Below are positions 13,249-21,224 of a stretch of 29,067 bases of DNA, one piece after another. Position 1 is the stretch's first letter. The number at the start of each line of letters is the position of its first letter. The notes under the pieces are model-generated. The model saw only the letters and a program-made list of their open reading frames with translations. It had not been told where the DNA came from and ran no database searches. The DNA is from a virus, in IMG/VR virus record IMGVR_UViG_3300042448_001478, positions 1 through 29,067 of that record; one strand, written 5' to 3'. A program made the translations under genes and the position numbers.

Positions 13249-14167
13249 ATTGTCTATCTAAGTAATCAAATAAATTTAAAAACTTAGGAATCTCACCATT
13301 TTTAGTTATATAATATTCTCTTAGTTTTGTACAATTAAGACCATATTTCCTATCATGACCTAATCTGTCTTCAACGTATTTAACATCAACCTCTTTGTTT
13401 AAAATATAAGAAATATTTTTAATAATGTCCAAATTTGTCACTCTGAAAGTTGTTCCAATATTATAAGTGGTGTTTACAATTTCATCGTCAAACATTAAAT
13501 CACAAATGACTTTTACATTATCATAAACATACATCCATTCTCTAACTTGTAATCCGTCACCATAAACTGGAATTGGTTTACCTTCACCGATAGATCTTGC
13601 AATTGTTGGTAAGAATTTTTCCTCAAACTGATGTTCACCAAAATTATTACAAGTTCTTGTGATGATATATGGTAAACCATAAGTTCTATTAGCAGATAAA
13701 ACTAACATATCAGATGCCGCTTTAGTTGCGGAATAATATGAGCTAGACTTTAAACTATCATCTTCAGTTGCCGTATGATTAATTGAAAAATGTTCATCCA
13801 TATCCCCATAAACCTCATCGGTTGAAATGTGTATGAATTTTTTAATATTTTTATTATTTCTTGATATCTCTAATAAATTAAATGTTCCTTCAACATTAGT
13901 TCTAACAAATGGTAGCCCATTCTTAATTGAATTGTCGACGTGAGACTCAGCAGCAAAGTGAACCATGTAATCAAAATCACCAAGTTCATCTGCCGTTACA
14001 TCACAAATGTCTTTTTGTAAAAAAGAAACATTGTGTTTAATATTCATTCTACGACCAGCGTATGTTAGTTTATCAACACAAAGAACATCACATTCAAAGT
14101 TATCTAATAGGTGATTTATAAATGCGGATCCTATAAACCCCGCTCCTCCTGTTACTACTATTTTCAT
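13238..14167 (-). CDS. rmlB: dTDP-glucose 4,6-dehydratase-like epimerase/dehydratase
   Basis: This 309-aa extended short-chain dehydrogenase has GGAGFIG (7-13) for NAD binding, VDKLTYAG (31-38), HFAAESHVDNS (70-80), TDEVYG (116-121, catalytic Asp-Glu), YxxxK at Y145-K149, and the substrate region NNFGEHQFEEKFLP with PVYGDGLQVREW. This combination is the RmlB signature: dTDP-glucose to dTDP-4-keto-6-deoxyglucose, the first committed step to rhamnose and other deoxysugars. The frame opens earlier at 14206, but the ATG at 14167 overlaps the upstream stop as ATGA and begins directly with the NAD-binding strand, so it is preferred. No other sugar gene is in the window; it may modify host surface sugars or phage DNA or protein. 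Confidence 0.9.
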   Translation of the reverse strand: MKIVVTGGAGFIGSAFINHLLDNFECDVLCVDKLTYAGRRMNIKHNVSFLQKDICDVTADELGDFDYMVHFAAESHVDNSIKNGLPFVRTNVEGTFNLLEISRNNKNIKKFIHISTDEVYGDMDEHFSINHTATEDDSLKSSSYYSATKAASDMLVLSANRTYGLPYIITRTCNNFGEHQFEEKFLPTIARSIGEGKPIPVYGDGLQVREWMYVYDNVKVICDLMFDDEIVNTTYNIGTTFRVTNLDIIKNISYILNKEVDVKYVEDRLGHDRKYGLNCTKLREYYITKNGEIPKFLNLFDYLDRQYGN

Positions 14168-14430
14168 TTTTTCTCTAGTGTTTCTATATGATGTTGCAAG
14201 TACCATAATGCTTTCTTAAGGTCCTGTAACTCTTTATCTTTTTTTCCAGCTCTTGAAATATACTTTACCGTATTTCCTAAACTAAATCCTAAATCCCAAG
14301 CATCAATAACTTTTATTGCCTCATAAAGATTATTCTCTCCTCCGTAATGGTTAGGATGATTAACTTGTTCTACTTTTGGTGGAGGACACTCACAAAATAC
14401 GTTAGCTCCACATACACATTCTTTTTCCAT
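14164..14430 (-). CDS. DUF3310 phage protein
   Basis: This 88-aa protein has the DUF3310 core: NHPNHYGG (24-31), EAIKVIDAWDLGFSLGNTVK, then YISRAGKKDKELQDLKKALWYL. DUF3310 proteins are widespread in phages and usually called nucleotide-kinase-like, without proven activity. Here the core is preceded by a cysteine-rich N-terminus, CVCGANVFCECPPP (C6, C8, C14, C16), which could bind zinc. Its start overlaps the glutamine synthetase stop by one base (TAATG) and its stop overlaps the RmlB start as ATGA, so all three are translationally coupled. Confidence 0.9.
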   Translation of the reverse strand: MEKECVCGANVFCECPPPKVEQVNHPNHYGGENNLYEAIKVIDAWDLGFSLGNTVKYISRAGKKDKELQDLKKALWYLQHHIETLEKK

Positions 14431-15548
14431 TATTCTTCTCTATATTCTTTTAATAATTCATCATTTGAAATTGTTCCGTATTTTTCATTAAGACCTTCCA
14501 TATCAACATCCTTACTCATCATTATTTTAACATCGTAGATTTGATCGGTAGTATTTAAAGATATGTCAATTTCTTTAATAATTTTGTATGGGTCAGCATT
14601 TGATCCAGGTCTTCTATCCTCAACATAACCTTTCCAATTTTTTGCAGTATCTCTTGGAATTCTAATTGATGCTCCACGATCTGAAACCCCCCAACTAAAT
14701 TTATCAATTGATTGTGTTTCAAATTTACCAGTTAAACGAAGATTGTTATCTGACCCGTAAGCTTTAATGTGAGCCTCATGTCTTACTTCAAACGCATTAA
14801 ATAATGACATAAAATATTTTTCGTTACCATCATTTCTCATTTTATCTGTGGAGAAATTTGCATGAAGTCCAGATCCGTTCCATTCTCCTTTTTGAATTGG
14901 TTTTGGATGTAGATTAACCCCATAATTATATTTTTCAGAGATTTTATATAAAAAGTACCTGGTCATCCACAAATCATCACCCGCCTTTAATTTACCTTTT
15001 GAAAATACTTGGTATTCCCATTGACCTAATGCAACCTCAGCGTTGATCCCTGTAATATCAATTCCGTATTTTAAACACATATCCATATGTTCTTCAACAA
15101 AATCTCTTCCTGCAACATATTCACCAACACCACAATAATATTTACCTTGTGGTTCCAAGTTGTTTTCATTGTGCCCTAAAATACATTTGTTATTTCTATC
15201 GTAGATAAAATATTCTTGTTCAAACCCAAACCACAAATCTTCTTGATCTCCAATTAGTTTTGATCTTGTGTTAGTTTCGTGTGGTGTACCATCAGAATTC
15301 ATTACTTCACATAACACGTAAATTGTGTTTGTATTATCACAAAAATAATGTCTAACAGGTATTAAAATACAATCAGAACTATTACCTTCCGCTTGTAATG
15401 TTGATGACCCATCAAAGTTCCATTCAGGGAAATTATTTAGAACTAAACAATTTTTAATTTGCTCATAGTCCACAATTTTAATCTTACTTCTAAGGTTTGG
15501 CTCCGGTATATATCCGTCAATCCACACATATTCTAACTTAACTTTCAT
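14430..15548 (-). CDS. Glutamine synthetase, type II (eukaryote-like)
   Basis: This 372-aa enzyme makes glutamine from glutamate, ammonia and ATP. All GSII motifs are visible: WNFDGSST (43-50), FGFEQEYF (107-114), EVALGQWEYQ (171-180), NGSGLHANFST (224-234), RLTGKFET (271-278), RGASIRIPR (291-299) and YVEDRRPGSNADPY (308-321). Its length is normal and no catalytic signature is broken. It resembles the short GSII form rather than the 470-aa GSI or the long GSIII common in Bacteroidota. It overlaps DUF3310 and the 60-aa gene by 1 and 4 nt. A phage-borne copy would supply glutamine, the nitrogen donor for purine, CTP and amino-sugar synthesis, during infection (inference). Confidence 0.93.
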   Translation of the reverse strand: MKVKLEYVWIDGYIPEPNLRSKIKIVDYEQIKNCLVLNNFPEWNFDGSSTLQAEGNSSDCILIPVRHYFCDNTNTIYVLCEVMNSDGTPHETNTRSKLIGDQEDLWFGFEQEYFIYDRNNKCILGHNENNLEPQGKYYCGVGEYVAGRDFVEEHMDMCLKYGIDITGINAEVALGQWEYQVFSKGKLKAGDDLWMTRYFLYKISEKYNYGVNLHPKPIQKGEWNGSGLHANFSTDKMRNDGNEKYFMSLFNAFEVRHEAHIKAYGSDNNLRLTGKFETQSIDKFSWGVSDRGASIRIPRDTAKNWKGYVEDRRPGSNADPYKIIKEIDISLNTTDQIYDVKIMMSKDVDMEGLNEKYGTISNDELLKEYREE

Positions 15549-15727
15549 TTATTTTTATTTATGTATTTTATTATTTCTTCCTCATTTTTTCCCTCATTAA
15601 ACATCCTGTAGACATTGCGTGAAAATTCATCCGTACACAATACTGCGTCGGCATCTAAATAATTCATAATATCTGTAAGGTGGTTAAGGATGTTCTCTTT
15701 CTTTAAAAATCTTTTGTTAAAACCCAT
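15545..15727 (-). CDS. Hypothetical 60-aa protein
   Basis: Small helical protein with a basic start (MGFNKRFLKKENILNHL), then YLDADAVLCTDEFSRNVYRMF and a charged helical end (EEEIIKYINKNK). No family recognised. It sits 2 nt after the stop of the 262-aa gene and overlaps the glutamine synthetase start as ATGA, so it is embedded in the unit; this arrangement is the best evidence that it is real. It could be a regulator or partner of the next gene, but nothing shows that. Confidence 0.65.
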   Translation of the reverse strand: MGFNKRFLKKENILNHLTDIMNYLDADAVLCTDEFSRNVYRMFNEGKNEEEIIKYINKNK

Positions 15728-15729
15728 TT

Positions 15730-16518
15730 TTAATCTTCTAAAAATTCTTTTTCTTTTTTCTTGTCCTCTTGTTCAATATTGTAATTTCTCGTTTGATTAA
15801 TTAACATTATTGTTTTTCTTTTAAATAATGGTAATAATGTTTCTTCAATTGGGAAATCACCTTTACTAATCATTTCTAACACCGGTAACTTTGTTTTGTT
15901 TTCGGTCTCAGAAAATGTAGTTATTATCTTTGGTATTGTCAATTTGTTTTTATCATCACAATAAATTAATTTAACATTTGTCTTATTTTCTGGTGATTTT
16001 TTTGCTGCCGGAGATACTTCATACTCCCAAACATAATACTTGTTGTCTCTCTTATCCAAATGGAAGAAGAAACCTTTGTTAGATAAAATTTCTTTTTTAT
16101 TCTTCCTGTATTTTGCCTCAATACTATCATAAACTAATGTCCACACAGATTTTGCAATATTGAAATATTCCGTCATCCTTGGTGCAGTGTATTGTAAAAT
16201 TTTTGTGAATTCTTCATATTCATCAGTTGACATTTCAGGAACACTTTTAATTTTAAGATCTTTCACTAAAAGTTCGTCATCAACTGAATTAAATTTTTTG
16301 TTTGTATATATGATTTTCTTATCCCTGATAAGTGTTTGTATGTTTGCTAAATGTAATGATAATTCTATAAATCCAGGGTAAAGTTCCATGTTATCTAACT
16401 TTTCACCCATACGTTGGAAATATGATAGTAATTTATATTCCTTATGTTCACTATCAATTGGCTTTTCAAACATCCAATCGGTGTTCATTACAAATTCTAT
16501 TTTTTTATTTCTTGCCAT
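15730..16518 (-). CDS. Conserved phage hypothetical protein (262 aa)
   Basis: Unnamed protein starting KIEFVMNTDWMFEKPIDSEH, with ELYPGFIELSLHLANIQTL at ~60-78 and a charged linker, ending in a Glu/Lys helix (EQEDKKKEKEFLED). I recall similar starts ('xFVMNTDWMF...PIDxEHK') in other large phage genomes, without function. It is first in the unit that continues through glutamine synthetase to the methylase. The 41-nt upstream gap has TATGTTTA about 10 nt before the ATG, a near match to the TAnnTTTG box. Soluble, no signal peptide. Confidence 0.8.
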   Translation of the reverse strand: MARNKKIEFVMNTDWMFEKPIDSEHKEYKLLSYFQRMGEKLDNMELYPGFIELSLHLANIQTLIRDKKIIYTNKKFNSVDDELLVKDLKIKSVPEMSTDEYEEFTKILQYTAPRMTEYFNIAKSVWTLVYDSIEAKYRKNKKEILSNKGFFFHLDKRDNKYYVWEYEVSPAAKKSPENKTNVKLIYCDDKNKLTIPKIITTFSETENKTKLPVLEMISKGDFPIEETLLPLFKRKTIMLINQTRNYNIEQEDKKKEKEFLED

Positions 16519-16559
16519 TACCCATAAACATAATAATATAATTGTATTCTGTAAAGGTA

Positions 16560-18095
16560 TTAGTCAGTTCTCATTACAACAAAAGTTGAATCATTAACTG
16601 AAACGGTATCATATTCATTGTTGTAACTACTTATTACACTATAATCATTCTCATCTATTAAATCATTTATTAAACTTTGTCTATCTATAAAATTATTATA
16701 GTCATCACCCATTTGATCTAACCAACGCATTGGGTCATCTCTAATTTCTCCTAACCTATCCTCAACGGCTTCTTCAACCTCATCGTCATTTAAATCACCA
16801 TCTGGGTCGTCTCTTATATCTTGTATTTCAACATCAATGTCTTCTATTTCACTTTCAATTTCTTCAACCCTTGATTCATTATCCGACTCATGTTCACCAT
16901 CCTCATCTTCATCTTCATAAGTTACTGACTCAACTTTTTTACCGTTTTGGTAAATTTGCCATTTATTTTCAGACCATTCAACAATTAAAATATTATCCAT
17001 ATAATCATTAAATTTGAAGTATTTTAAATCTTCAATATCTTCCTCTATAAGAGGAGATCTAGCTCCACTTGAAATTAAATATTTTTCGGTTTGAAGTGAC
17101 CTTTTTTGGTTTTGTAATTTTTCAATTTCTTTATCTTGTTTAACACTAGTTTCCCTACTAACATCATAATTTTCAGGATCGTCCATAACCCATTCACGAA
17201 CCGCGTCTTCATAATATTCTGCAACTTCGTCACCATCAATATGGTAAGATAAAGTATTTTTATCAAAATTACTTAAATCATTTAACAATTCATCATAATA
17301 CTCTTTAAGAGAACTATCCGCTTCATTTTCAGTTCCAACCGCATAAACATAACCACTAGCATCATTATGTATTGACCTAAATGTATGTAAGTCATAATGG
17401 GAACTTTCAGGTATTAAATCATACACATCATTATCTTTGTCCTTAAGTTCATCAATCTCGGATTGCAAATCATTTTGTTCAATCTCCAATTCATCAACAA
17501 TTTCAGAATCTTCCTCGTTATCTATTCTTTCCTCAAGTTCTTCCATTCTTTTTTCTAAATCTTCTAATTCTTCACGTTCTGGTCCATCTAAATATCCAAT
17601 ATCACCTTCTTGAACCATATAGTCAAAAACTGCGTTTGCCATTAAACCTTCTTTATCAATATTAGAATTATTTAGATCCCATTCACCATCTTCTCTTCTT
17701 TGTCTTGCTTCAGCCCTTAAAGCCATTTCTTTTCTTCTATCAAGTTCTTTACTATATGGTGTGTCCCAATAACTTAAACTACCACCAACTGTAACACCTT
17801 CAAGACTTACAATACCTGTGGAACGAACATTTAAATCACCAGTCACAATTAACTCACCCAAATTAGTTATTTGTTTTAAACCAATTAAAGATAAGCTACC
17901 ATTAACTCTTATTTTTTTACCCTTGAAATCAGGAAACTTAGGAATCGCTTGTGCTTTGTAATTAACAGACTTTAGTAAATCAATATATTCTTGGGGTGTA
18001 AAATCTTCATACTCAACACTATCATCTTGTTCAATAATAATATTCTTTATTAATCCAATTAAATCACTCTCGTTAATCCTTACAACTTTTTTCAT
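16560..18095 (-). CDS. Strongly acidic coiled-coil protein with shared leader
   Basis: This 511-aa protein begins KKVVRINESDLIGLIKNIIIEQ, the clearest example of the leader shared by six proteins here. Residues ~60-112 form a short beta-solenoid-like run (LIGLKQITNLGELIVTGDL, LEGVTVGGSL). The rest is extremely rich in Asp and Glu with long coiled-coil stretches (~170-225 and ~400-450) and a basic segment LDRRKEMALRAEARQRRED. No enzyme motif is seen. It could mimic DNA, act as a scaffold or be packaged cargo; none is proven. An ATATTTATT element lies 5 nt before the ATG. It is divergent from the small CxC protein at 18178. Confidence 0.8.
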   Translation of the reverse strand: MKKVVRINESDLIGLIKNIIIEQDDSVEYEDFTPQEYIDLLKSVNYKAQAIPKFPDFKGKKIRVNGSLSLIGLKQITNLGELIVTGDLNVRSTGIVSLEGVTVGGSLSYWDTPYSKELDRRKEMALRAEARQRREDGEWDLNNSNIDKEGLMANAVFDYMVQEGDIGYLDGPEREELEDLEKRMEELEERIDNEEDSEIVDELEIEQNDLQSEIDELKDKDNDVYDLIPESSHYDLHTFRSIHNDASGYVYAVGTENEADSSLKEYYDELLNDLSNFDKNTLSYHIDGDEVAEYYEDAVREWVMDDPENYDVSRETSVKQDKEIEKLQNQKRSLQTEKYLISSGARSPLIEEDIEDLKYFKFNDYMDNILIVEWSENKWQIYQNGKKVESVTYEDEDEDGEHESDNESRVEEIESEIEDIDVEIQDIRDDPDGDLNDDEVEEAVEDRLGEIRDDPMRWLDQMGDDYNNFIDRQSLINDLIDENDYSVISSYNNEYDTVSVNDSTFVVMRTD

Positions 18096-18177
18096 ATTAC
18101 AATAAATATTTAATGGTTTACAAAATATGATACTTCTCTGATATTTATAATTAAATAAACCTATTAAAACAAATATT
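18096..18177. promoter_or_regulatory. Divergent intergenic region with ATATTTATA elements
   Basis: The 82-nt spacer has ATATTTATA at 18141-18149 on the plus strand (28 nt before the ATG at 18178) and ATATTTATT on the minus strand at 18109-18101 (5 nt before the ATG at 18095). These match the element found before other leader-type genes. Confidence 0.35.
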
Positions 18178-18318
18178 ATGGGATGCGGATGTAAAAATAA
18201 AGCGAATCAACAAAATGTACAAGCACCTCAACAAGCTCCTAAACAACCAGCAACGAATCATTCTACGGTTCAAGAGTCGGTAAAGAAAATTGTTGAGAAG
18301 TATTACAACAAAAAGTAA
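18178..18318 (+). CDS. Small MGCGC protein (46 aa)
   Basis: A short gene with ATG at 18178 and TAA at 18316-18318. The protein starts MGCGCKNKANQQ, has a Gln/Pro/Ala-rich middle (APQQAPKQPATN) and a helical end (VKKIVEKYYNKK). 'MGCGCK' small proteins are known to me from several large phages of aquatic bacteria, without function; the CxC might bind metal, or the cysteines might be lipidated or crosslinked. A strong terminator follows at 18344-18371 and an ATATTTATA element precedes, so it forms a complete single-gene transcript, which argues that it is real. Confidence 0.7.
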   Translation: MGCGCKNKANQQNVQAPQQAPKQPATNHSTVQESVKKIVEKYYNKK

Positions 18319-18343
18319 TCGGTGGTTATTGGTTAAAAAGTTT

Positions 18344-18371
18344 AGGTGGGAAGTATTTTCCACCTTTTTTT
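18344..18371 (+). terminator. Intrinsic terminator after MGCGC gene
   Basis: AGGTGGGAA pairs with TTTCCACCT (one G-U) around a GTAT loop and is followed by seven Ts. The next gene's ATATTTATA element (18372-18380) begins immediately after the T run. Confidence 0.9.
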
Positions 18372-18384
18372 ATATTTATAAGTT

Positions 18385-19479
18385 ATGAATGATATTGAAG
18401 AACTAATTGAAGAATTTAATAATAATAATTGGAATGGTATATCCAAAATATTCAATAATAGGATTGAGGTATTTTTAAGTTTTATACTTAGAAAAGGTTT
18501 AATTGATGAGTTAGACTTATCCAACATACCTTATAATAACGTACCCTCATTTGATTTTTTAGTTAAAACAAAAATTTTAGATAAATTTGAATATAAATCT
18601 ATACCAGAAGTTCTTGAGAATGATTTTCTTTTACATAAAATACAACAGGATCCTGAAGTTTGGTTGGAATGGCTAACTAAAAATATTCTAAGGGATGTTG
18701 AAAGAAGATCAGATGGTTATTACCTATTCTTAAGAGACTCTAAAGAACTTGCCGAACTATTTAATGATCGTGGTCGCGATACTACGGCAAAAGATGTTGC
18801 AGAACACGTATTAGGTGAAGATTACTATGAAGATTTTTATGATTCAACCAATAATGTTTATGAAGATGTAATTGAAGAATTAGATGTTGAAAATGTTATA
18901 AAATTAAGAAATTATATATTCAGAGAAATTGGTAATGTTGAGTTTTCATTAGAAAAATATGACTCAGAGTTTTTTGAAGGTTTATCTGAAGAACAAGGAA
19001 CTGAAGGTTATTTCATAATCAAAGAAGAAAATTTAGATGAATTGATTAAGAATGAAGAAGCAATGAAACAACTTTTATATGATGATTTATCTGAATTAGA
19101 AAGTGAACTAAGTAATATTCATAATAATGCATATAATGGGGCATACCAAAGTGAAATATATGGTTTAATTTGGTCAGAGTTGGATATACACTTTGTTGGT
19201 AGAGTAATTGACGAACAAACCAAAATAGGTGAAACAACTAAATGGGTACAATATGTTAAAATACGTGACTTACAAGGTAATGTGGAAAAATTTCTTTCCA
19301 GTCGTGTGGGTAGTGAATATAATGAAGATAAATTAGATTACGAGGGTAGTTATACAACTATGATGAAACAACTAATGGATGATGGTGAATATGATTGGTT
19401 AGACTTTAGAATACCTGATTACCCAGATTACGGTTTAGTTACCAAAGATATAAATGATATATTCGGAGACTATATTTAA
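18385..19479 (+). CDS. Acidic hypothetical protein (364 aa)
   Basis: Unrecognised acidic protein starting MNDIEELIEEFNNNNWNG, without the leader seen on its divergent neighbour. Features: DPEVWLEWLTKNILRDVERR (~93-112), DTTAKDVAEHVLGEDYYEDFYD (~132-153), a central acidic helix (~225-255) and IHNNAYNGAYQSEIYGLIW (~244-262). The last element weakly recalls SIHNDASGYVYAVGTE in the 511-aa protein, so the two may be distant relatives. The ATATTTATA element ends 4 nt before the ATG, directly behind a terminator, which means its transcript must be leaderless or nearly so if this element is the promoter. Confidence 0.75.
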   Translation: MNDIEELIEEFNNNNWNGISKIFNNRIEVFLSFILRKGLIDELDLSNIPYNNVPSFDFLVKTKILDKFEYKSIPEVLENDFLLHKIQQDPEVWLEWLTKNILRDVERRSDGYYLFLRDSKELAELFNDRGRDTTAKDVAEHVLGEDYYEDFYDSTNNVYEDVIEELDVENVIKLRNYIFREIGNVEFSLEKYDSEFFEGLSEEQGTEGYFIIKEENLDELIKNEEAMKQLLYDDLSELESELSNIHNNAYNGAYQSEIYGLIWSELDIHFVGRVIDEQTKIGETTKWVQYVKIRDLQGNVEKFLSSRVGSEYNEDKLDYEGSYTTMMKQLMDDGEYDWLDFRIPDYPDYGLVTKDINDIFGDYI

Positions 19480-19530
19480 CTAAACTATTTATATATTCAT
19501 TTAAAACTCATATTCATTACAAAAAAAGAT

Positions 19531-20220
19531 ATGAGATTAATCAATAAAAATTCAAGACGAGGCATAGTAAATTTATTTGCCGATTTCATCGTTTCCAAAA
19601 TTGACCCAAAAGAAAAATCAATTATACAAATCACAGATTGTGAGGTATTCATGGTTCTTAATGGTCAGACCACAAGCGAAACAGAACTTAACATTGATGA
19701 GTTAAAAAATGAATTCAATGAAACCTATAAGGAGATTCTTAAATCGTTAGGTTTAGAACATTTCAACGTTATTAATATAATCAAATACGGTGTTGATATA
19801 TTACCAATTGAAACAGGTTGGGTTGATACAAATAAAAATGTATTTGTTAAGGAGAATAAATCATTTGATGAAATTTCAATTAGTTCCGAGTTTCCATATG
19901 GTTATAGTTTACGTACAGGTAGATCTATGGTTTACTACTCACATTATATACTTAACCAAATTTCATCAACAATCGGGTCAGAAAGTATATTTATTCATTT
20001 CTTACCTAAAGTTGATGATGAGGCGGATATTAAAGTTGTGACTACATCAATGTATAACCCACAAACAATCAGATCACTAATTTTAGACGTATTTGACTTT
20101 GATTTAGAGGACTTCTCCAATAGAATGGAGTCTTATGACCTTACCCAAGATATATTGGATCCTGAGGGAGAAAAACCATACTTGGTTCAGGACAGATTAG
20201 AGGATGTAATTATATTCTAA
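19531..20220 (+). CDS. Hypothetical 229-aa protein
   Basis: Unrecognised soluble alpha/beta protein. Visible blocks: MRLINKNSRRGIVNLFADF at the start, IIQITDCEVFMVLNGQT (~31-47), NVINIIKYGVDILPIETGW (~79-97), SSEFPYGYSLRTGRSMVYYSHYILNQI (~120-146), then an acidic C-terminus (DFDLEDFSNRME, LVQDRLEDVIIF). No catalytic motif could be assigned. CTATTTATA lies 37 nt upstream (19485-19493), and AAAAAAAGAT precedes the ATG. It ends at a bidirectional terminator shared with glutaredoxin. Confidence 0.75.
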   Translation: MRLINKNSRRGIVNLFADFIVSKIDPKEKSIIQITDCEVFMVLNGQTTSETELNIDELKNEFNETYKEILKSLGLEHFNVINIIKYGVDILPIETGWVDTNKNVFVKENKSFDEISISSEFPYGYSLRTGRSMVYYSHYILNQISSTIGSESIFIHFLPKVDDEADIKVVTTSMYNPQTIRSLILDVFDFDLEDFSNRMESYDLTQDILDPEGEKPYLVQDRLEDVIIF

Positions 20221-20224
20221 AAAG

Positions 20225-20253
20225 AAACCCCACTCTTATTAGGAATGGGGTTT
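20225..20253. terminator. Bidirectional terminator between convergent genes
   Basis: AAACCCCA (20225-20232) pairs with TGGGGTTT (20246-20253), and two more pairs form inside after one mismatch. Plus-strand readout continues TATATT; minus-strand readout continues CTTTTT. It serves the 229-aa gene and the glutaredoxin gene. Confidence 0.8.
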
Positions 20254-20257
20254 TATA

Positions 20258-20545
20258 TTATCTTTCGTAAAACTCTTTGATGATTTTTACACCTTCATCA
20301 AGTTCATCATAATCTCTTTCAGGAGCATAAAGTTCAGTTTTAGAATTTTCTTGTCCTGGTGACTCAATTAACATAAATGCCGGAACATATTCATTATTAG
20401 TAATTGAAACAAACATATCGTATTCATCGCTATGTTCGTCAATATCTCTATCAATATAAGGTATATCTTCTTTATCCAACATTTCCTTAAGTGTTTTACA
20501 ATGACCACATGATTTCATTGAAAATATGATTGCTAACTTATCCAT
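20258..20545 (-). CDS. Glutaredoxin-like protein
   Basis: This 95-aa protein starts KLAIIFSMKSCGHCKTL with a CGHC active site (C13, C16), followed by DIPYIDRDID and EYVPAFMLIE, where the Val-Pro gives the cis-proline of the thioredoxin fold. The 10-residue insert GQENSKTELY near residue 65 is unusual. Glutaredoxins use glutathione or a reductase to reduce disulfides such as that of ribonucleotide reductase. It overlaps the thioredoxin gene by 8 nt, so both redoxins are co-expressed. Confidence 0.8.
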   Translation of the reverse strand: MDKLAIIFSMKSCGHCKTLKEMLDKEDIPYIDRDIDEHSDEYDMFVSITNNEYVPAFMLIESPGQENSKTELYAPERDYDELDEGVKIIKEFYER

Positions 20546-20852
20546 TGATTAATTCTGTTAGGATCCCGTTTATTTGACCCTCATTCATCATACCAACTTT
20601 AGTATCAATGATGTTACCATTTTGGAACACTTTAATTGTTGGGATACTTCTTATCCCCAATGATGCCCCAAATTCTCTATTTAAATCTACATTCATTGTA
20701 CACATTTCAACGTTTGATGTGTTTTGAGATGAAACTTTTTCAAATAAAGGTTTCATCATTTTGCACGGACCACACCATTCGGCCCAGAATTCTACAATAA
20801 CTTTTTTACCTGAGTTAATTTTTTCTTGTAAATCTACACTACTAATTTCCAT
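20538..20852 (-). CDS. Thioredoxin
   Basis: This 104-aa protein has the full thioredoxin core: VIVEFWAEWCGPCKMMKP with the canonical WCGPC (C27, C30), the D-x-N strand (CTMNVDLN), RSIPTIKVF with the cis-proline P71, and a C-terminal helix. Length is normal. It reduces protein disulfides; in phages it often feeds ribonucleotide reductase or serves as a polymerase processivity factor, but neither partner is in the window. It starts 2 nt after the stop of the 107-aa gene. Confidence 0.92.
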   Translation of the reverse strand: MEISSVDLQEKINSGKKVIVEFWAEWCGPCKMMKPLFEKVSSQNTSNVEMCTMNVDLNREFGASLGIRSIPTIKVFQNGNIIDTKVGMMNEGQINGILTELING

Positions 20853-20854
20853 TT

Positions 20855-21178
20855 TTATTTAATTTTTGATAAGTTTTTAATGAAGAATGATACTTCGTTT
20901 AATTGATCCATATCGTAATAAATTTTCATCTGATACGACATATCTGCGACCTCCATTTTAGATAAATATAAGTAAAACCCAGATTTATGTTTAAGTATTG
21001 ATTCTAAATGATTAAGTTCAAATTCAAACTCAACACTATCTAAGTATTCAATTTCAAATTTCTTTTCTATTAATGTCTTAGGTGTTAATCCTATAGTACT
21101 ATTAACTTTAATAATACCATATAATTTATCATGTCTTTCTTTTAAGATATCCAAAAAATCATTCTCACGTTTAAACAT
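20855..21178 (-). CDS. Hypothetical 107-aa protein
   Basis: Unrecognised. Mostly charged helices: NDFLDILKERHDKLYGII, then EIEYLDSVEFEFELNHLESIL and MEVADMSYQMKIYYDMDQL, with a basic end. It is the first gene of the redoxin unit, 2 nt upstream of thioredoxin. The 46-nt gap before it holds the DUF932 terminator and ATTTATAGTCAAT just before the ATG, which resembles the ATTTATAGTAGT before 25385. It might be a redoxin partner, but only position suggests it. Confidence 0.7.
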   Translation of the reverse strand: MFKRENDFLDILKERHDKLYGIIKVNSTIGLTPKTLIEKKFEIEYLDSVEFEFELNHLESILKHKSGFYLYLSKMEVADMSYQMKIYYDMDQLNEVSFFIKNLSKIK

Positions 21179-21192
21179 ATTGACTATAAATT

Positions 21193-21217
21193 AAAAAAGT
21201 GGGGTTGTTCACCCCAC
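21193..21217 (-). terminator. Intrinsic terminator after DUF932 gene
   Basis: Minus strand GTGGGGT pairs exactly with ACCCCAC around a GAACA loop and is followed by six Ts, only 8 nt past the stop at 21225. Confidence 0.9.
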
Positions 21218-21224
21218 GTTTCTT

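Noticed and set aside
17075-17266. 63-codon minus-strand ORF
   Set aside because: Out-of-frame shadow of the 511-aa acidic protein.
18151-18363. 70-codon minus-strand ORF opposite the MGCGC gene
   Set aside because: It would run through a plus-strand terminator and the plus-strand gene with its own element and terminator; its sequence is an unnatural run of Leu/Arg/Phe.
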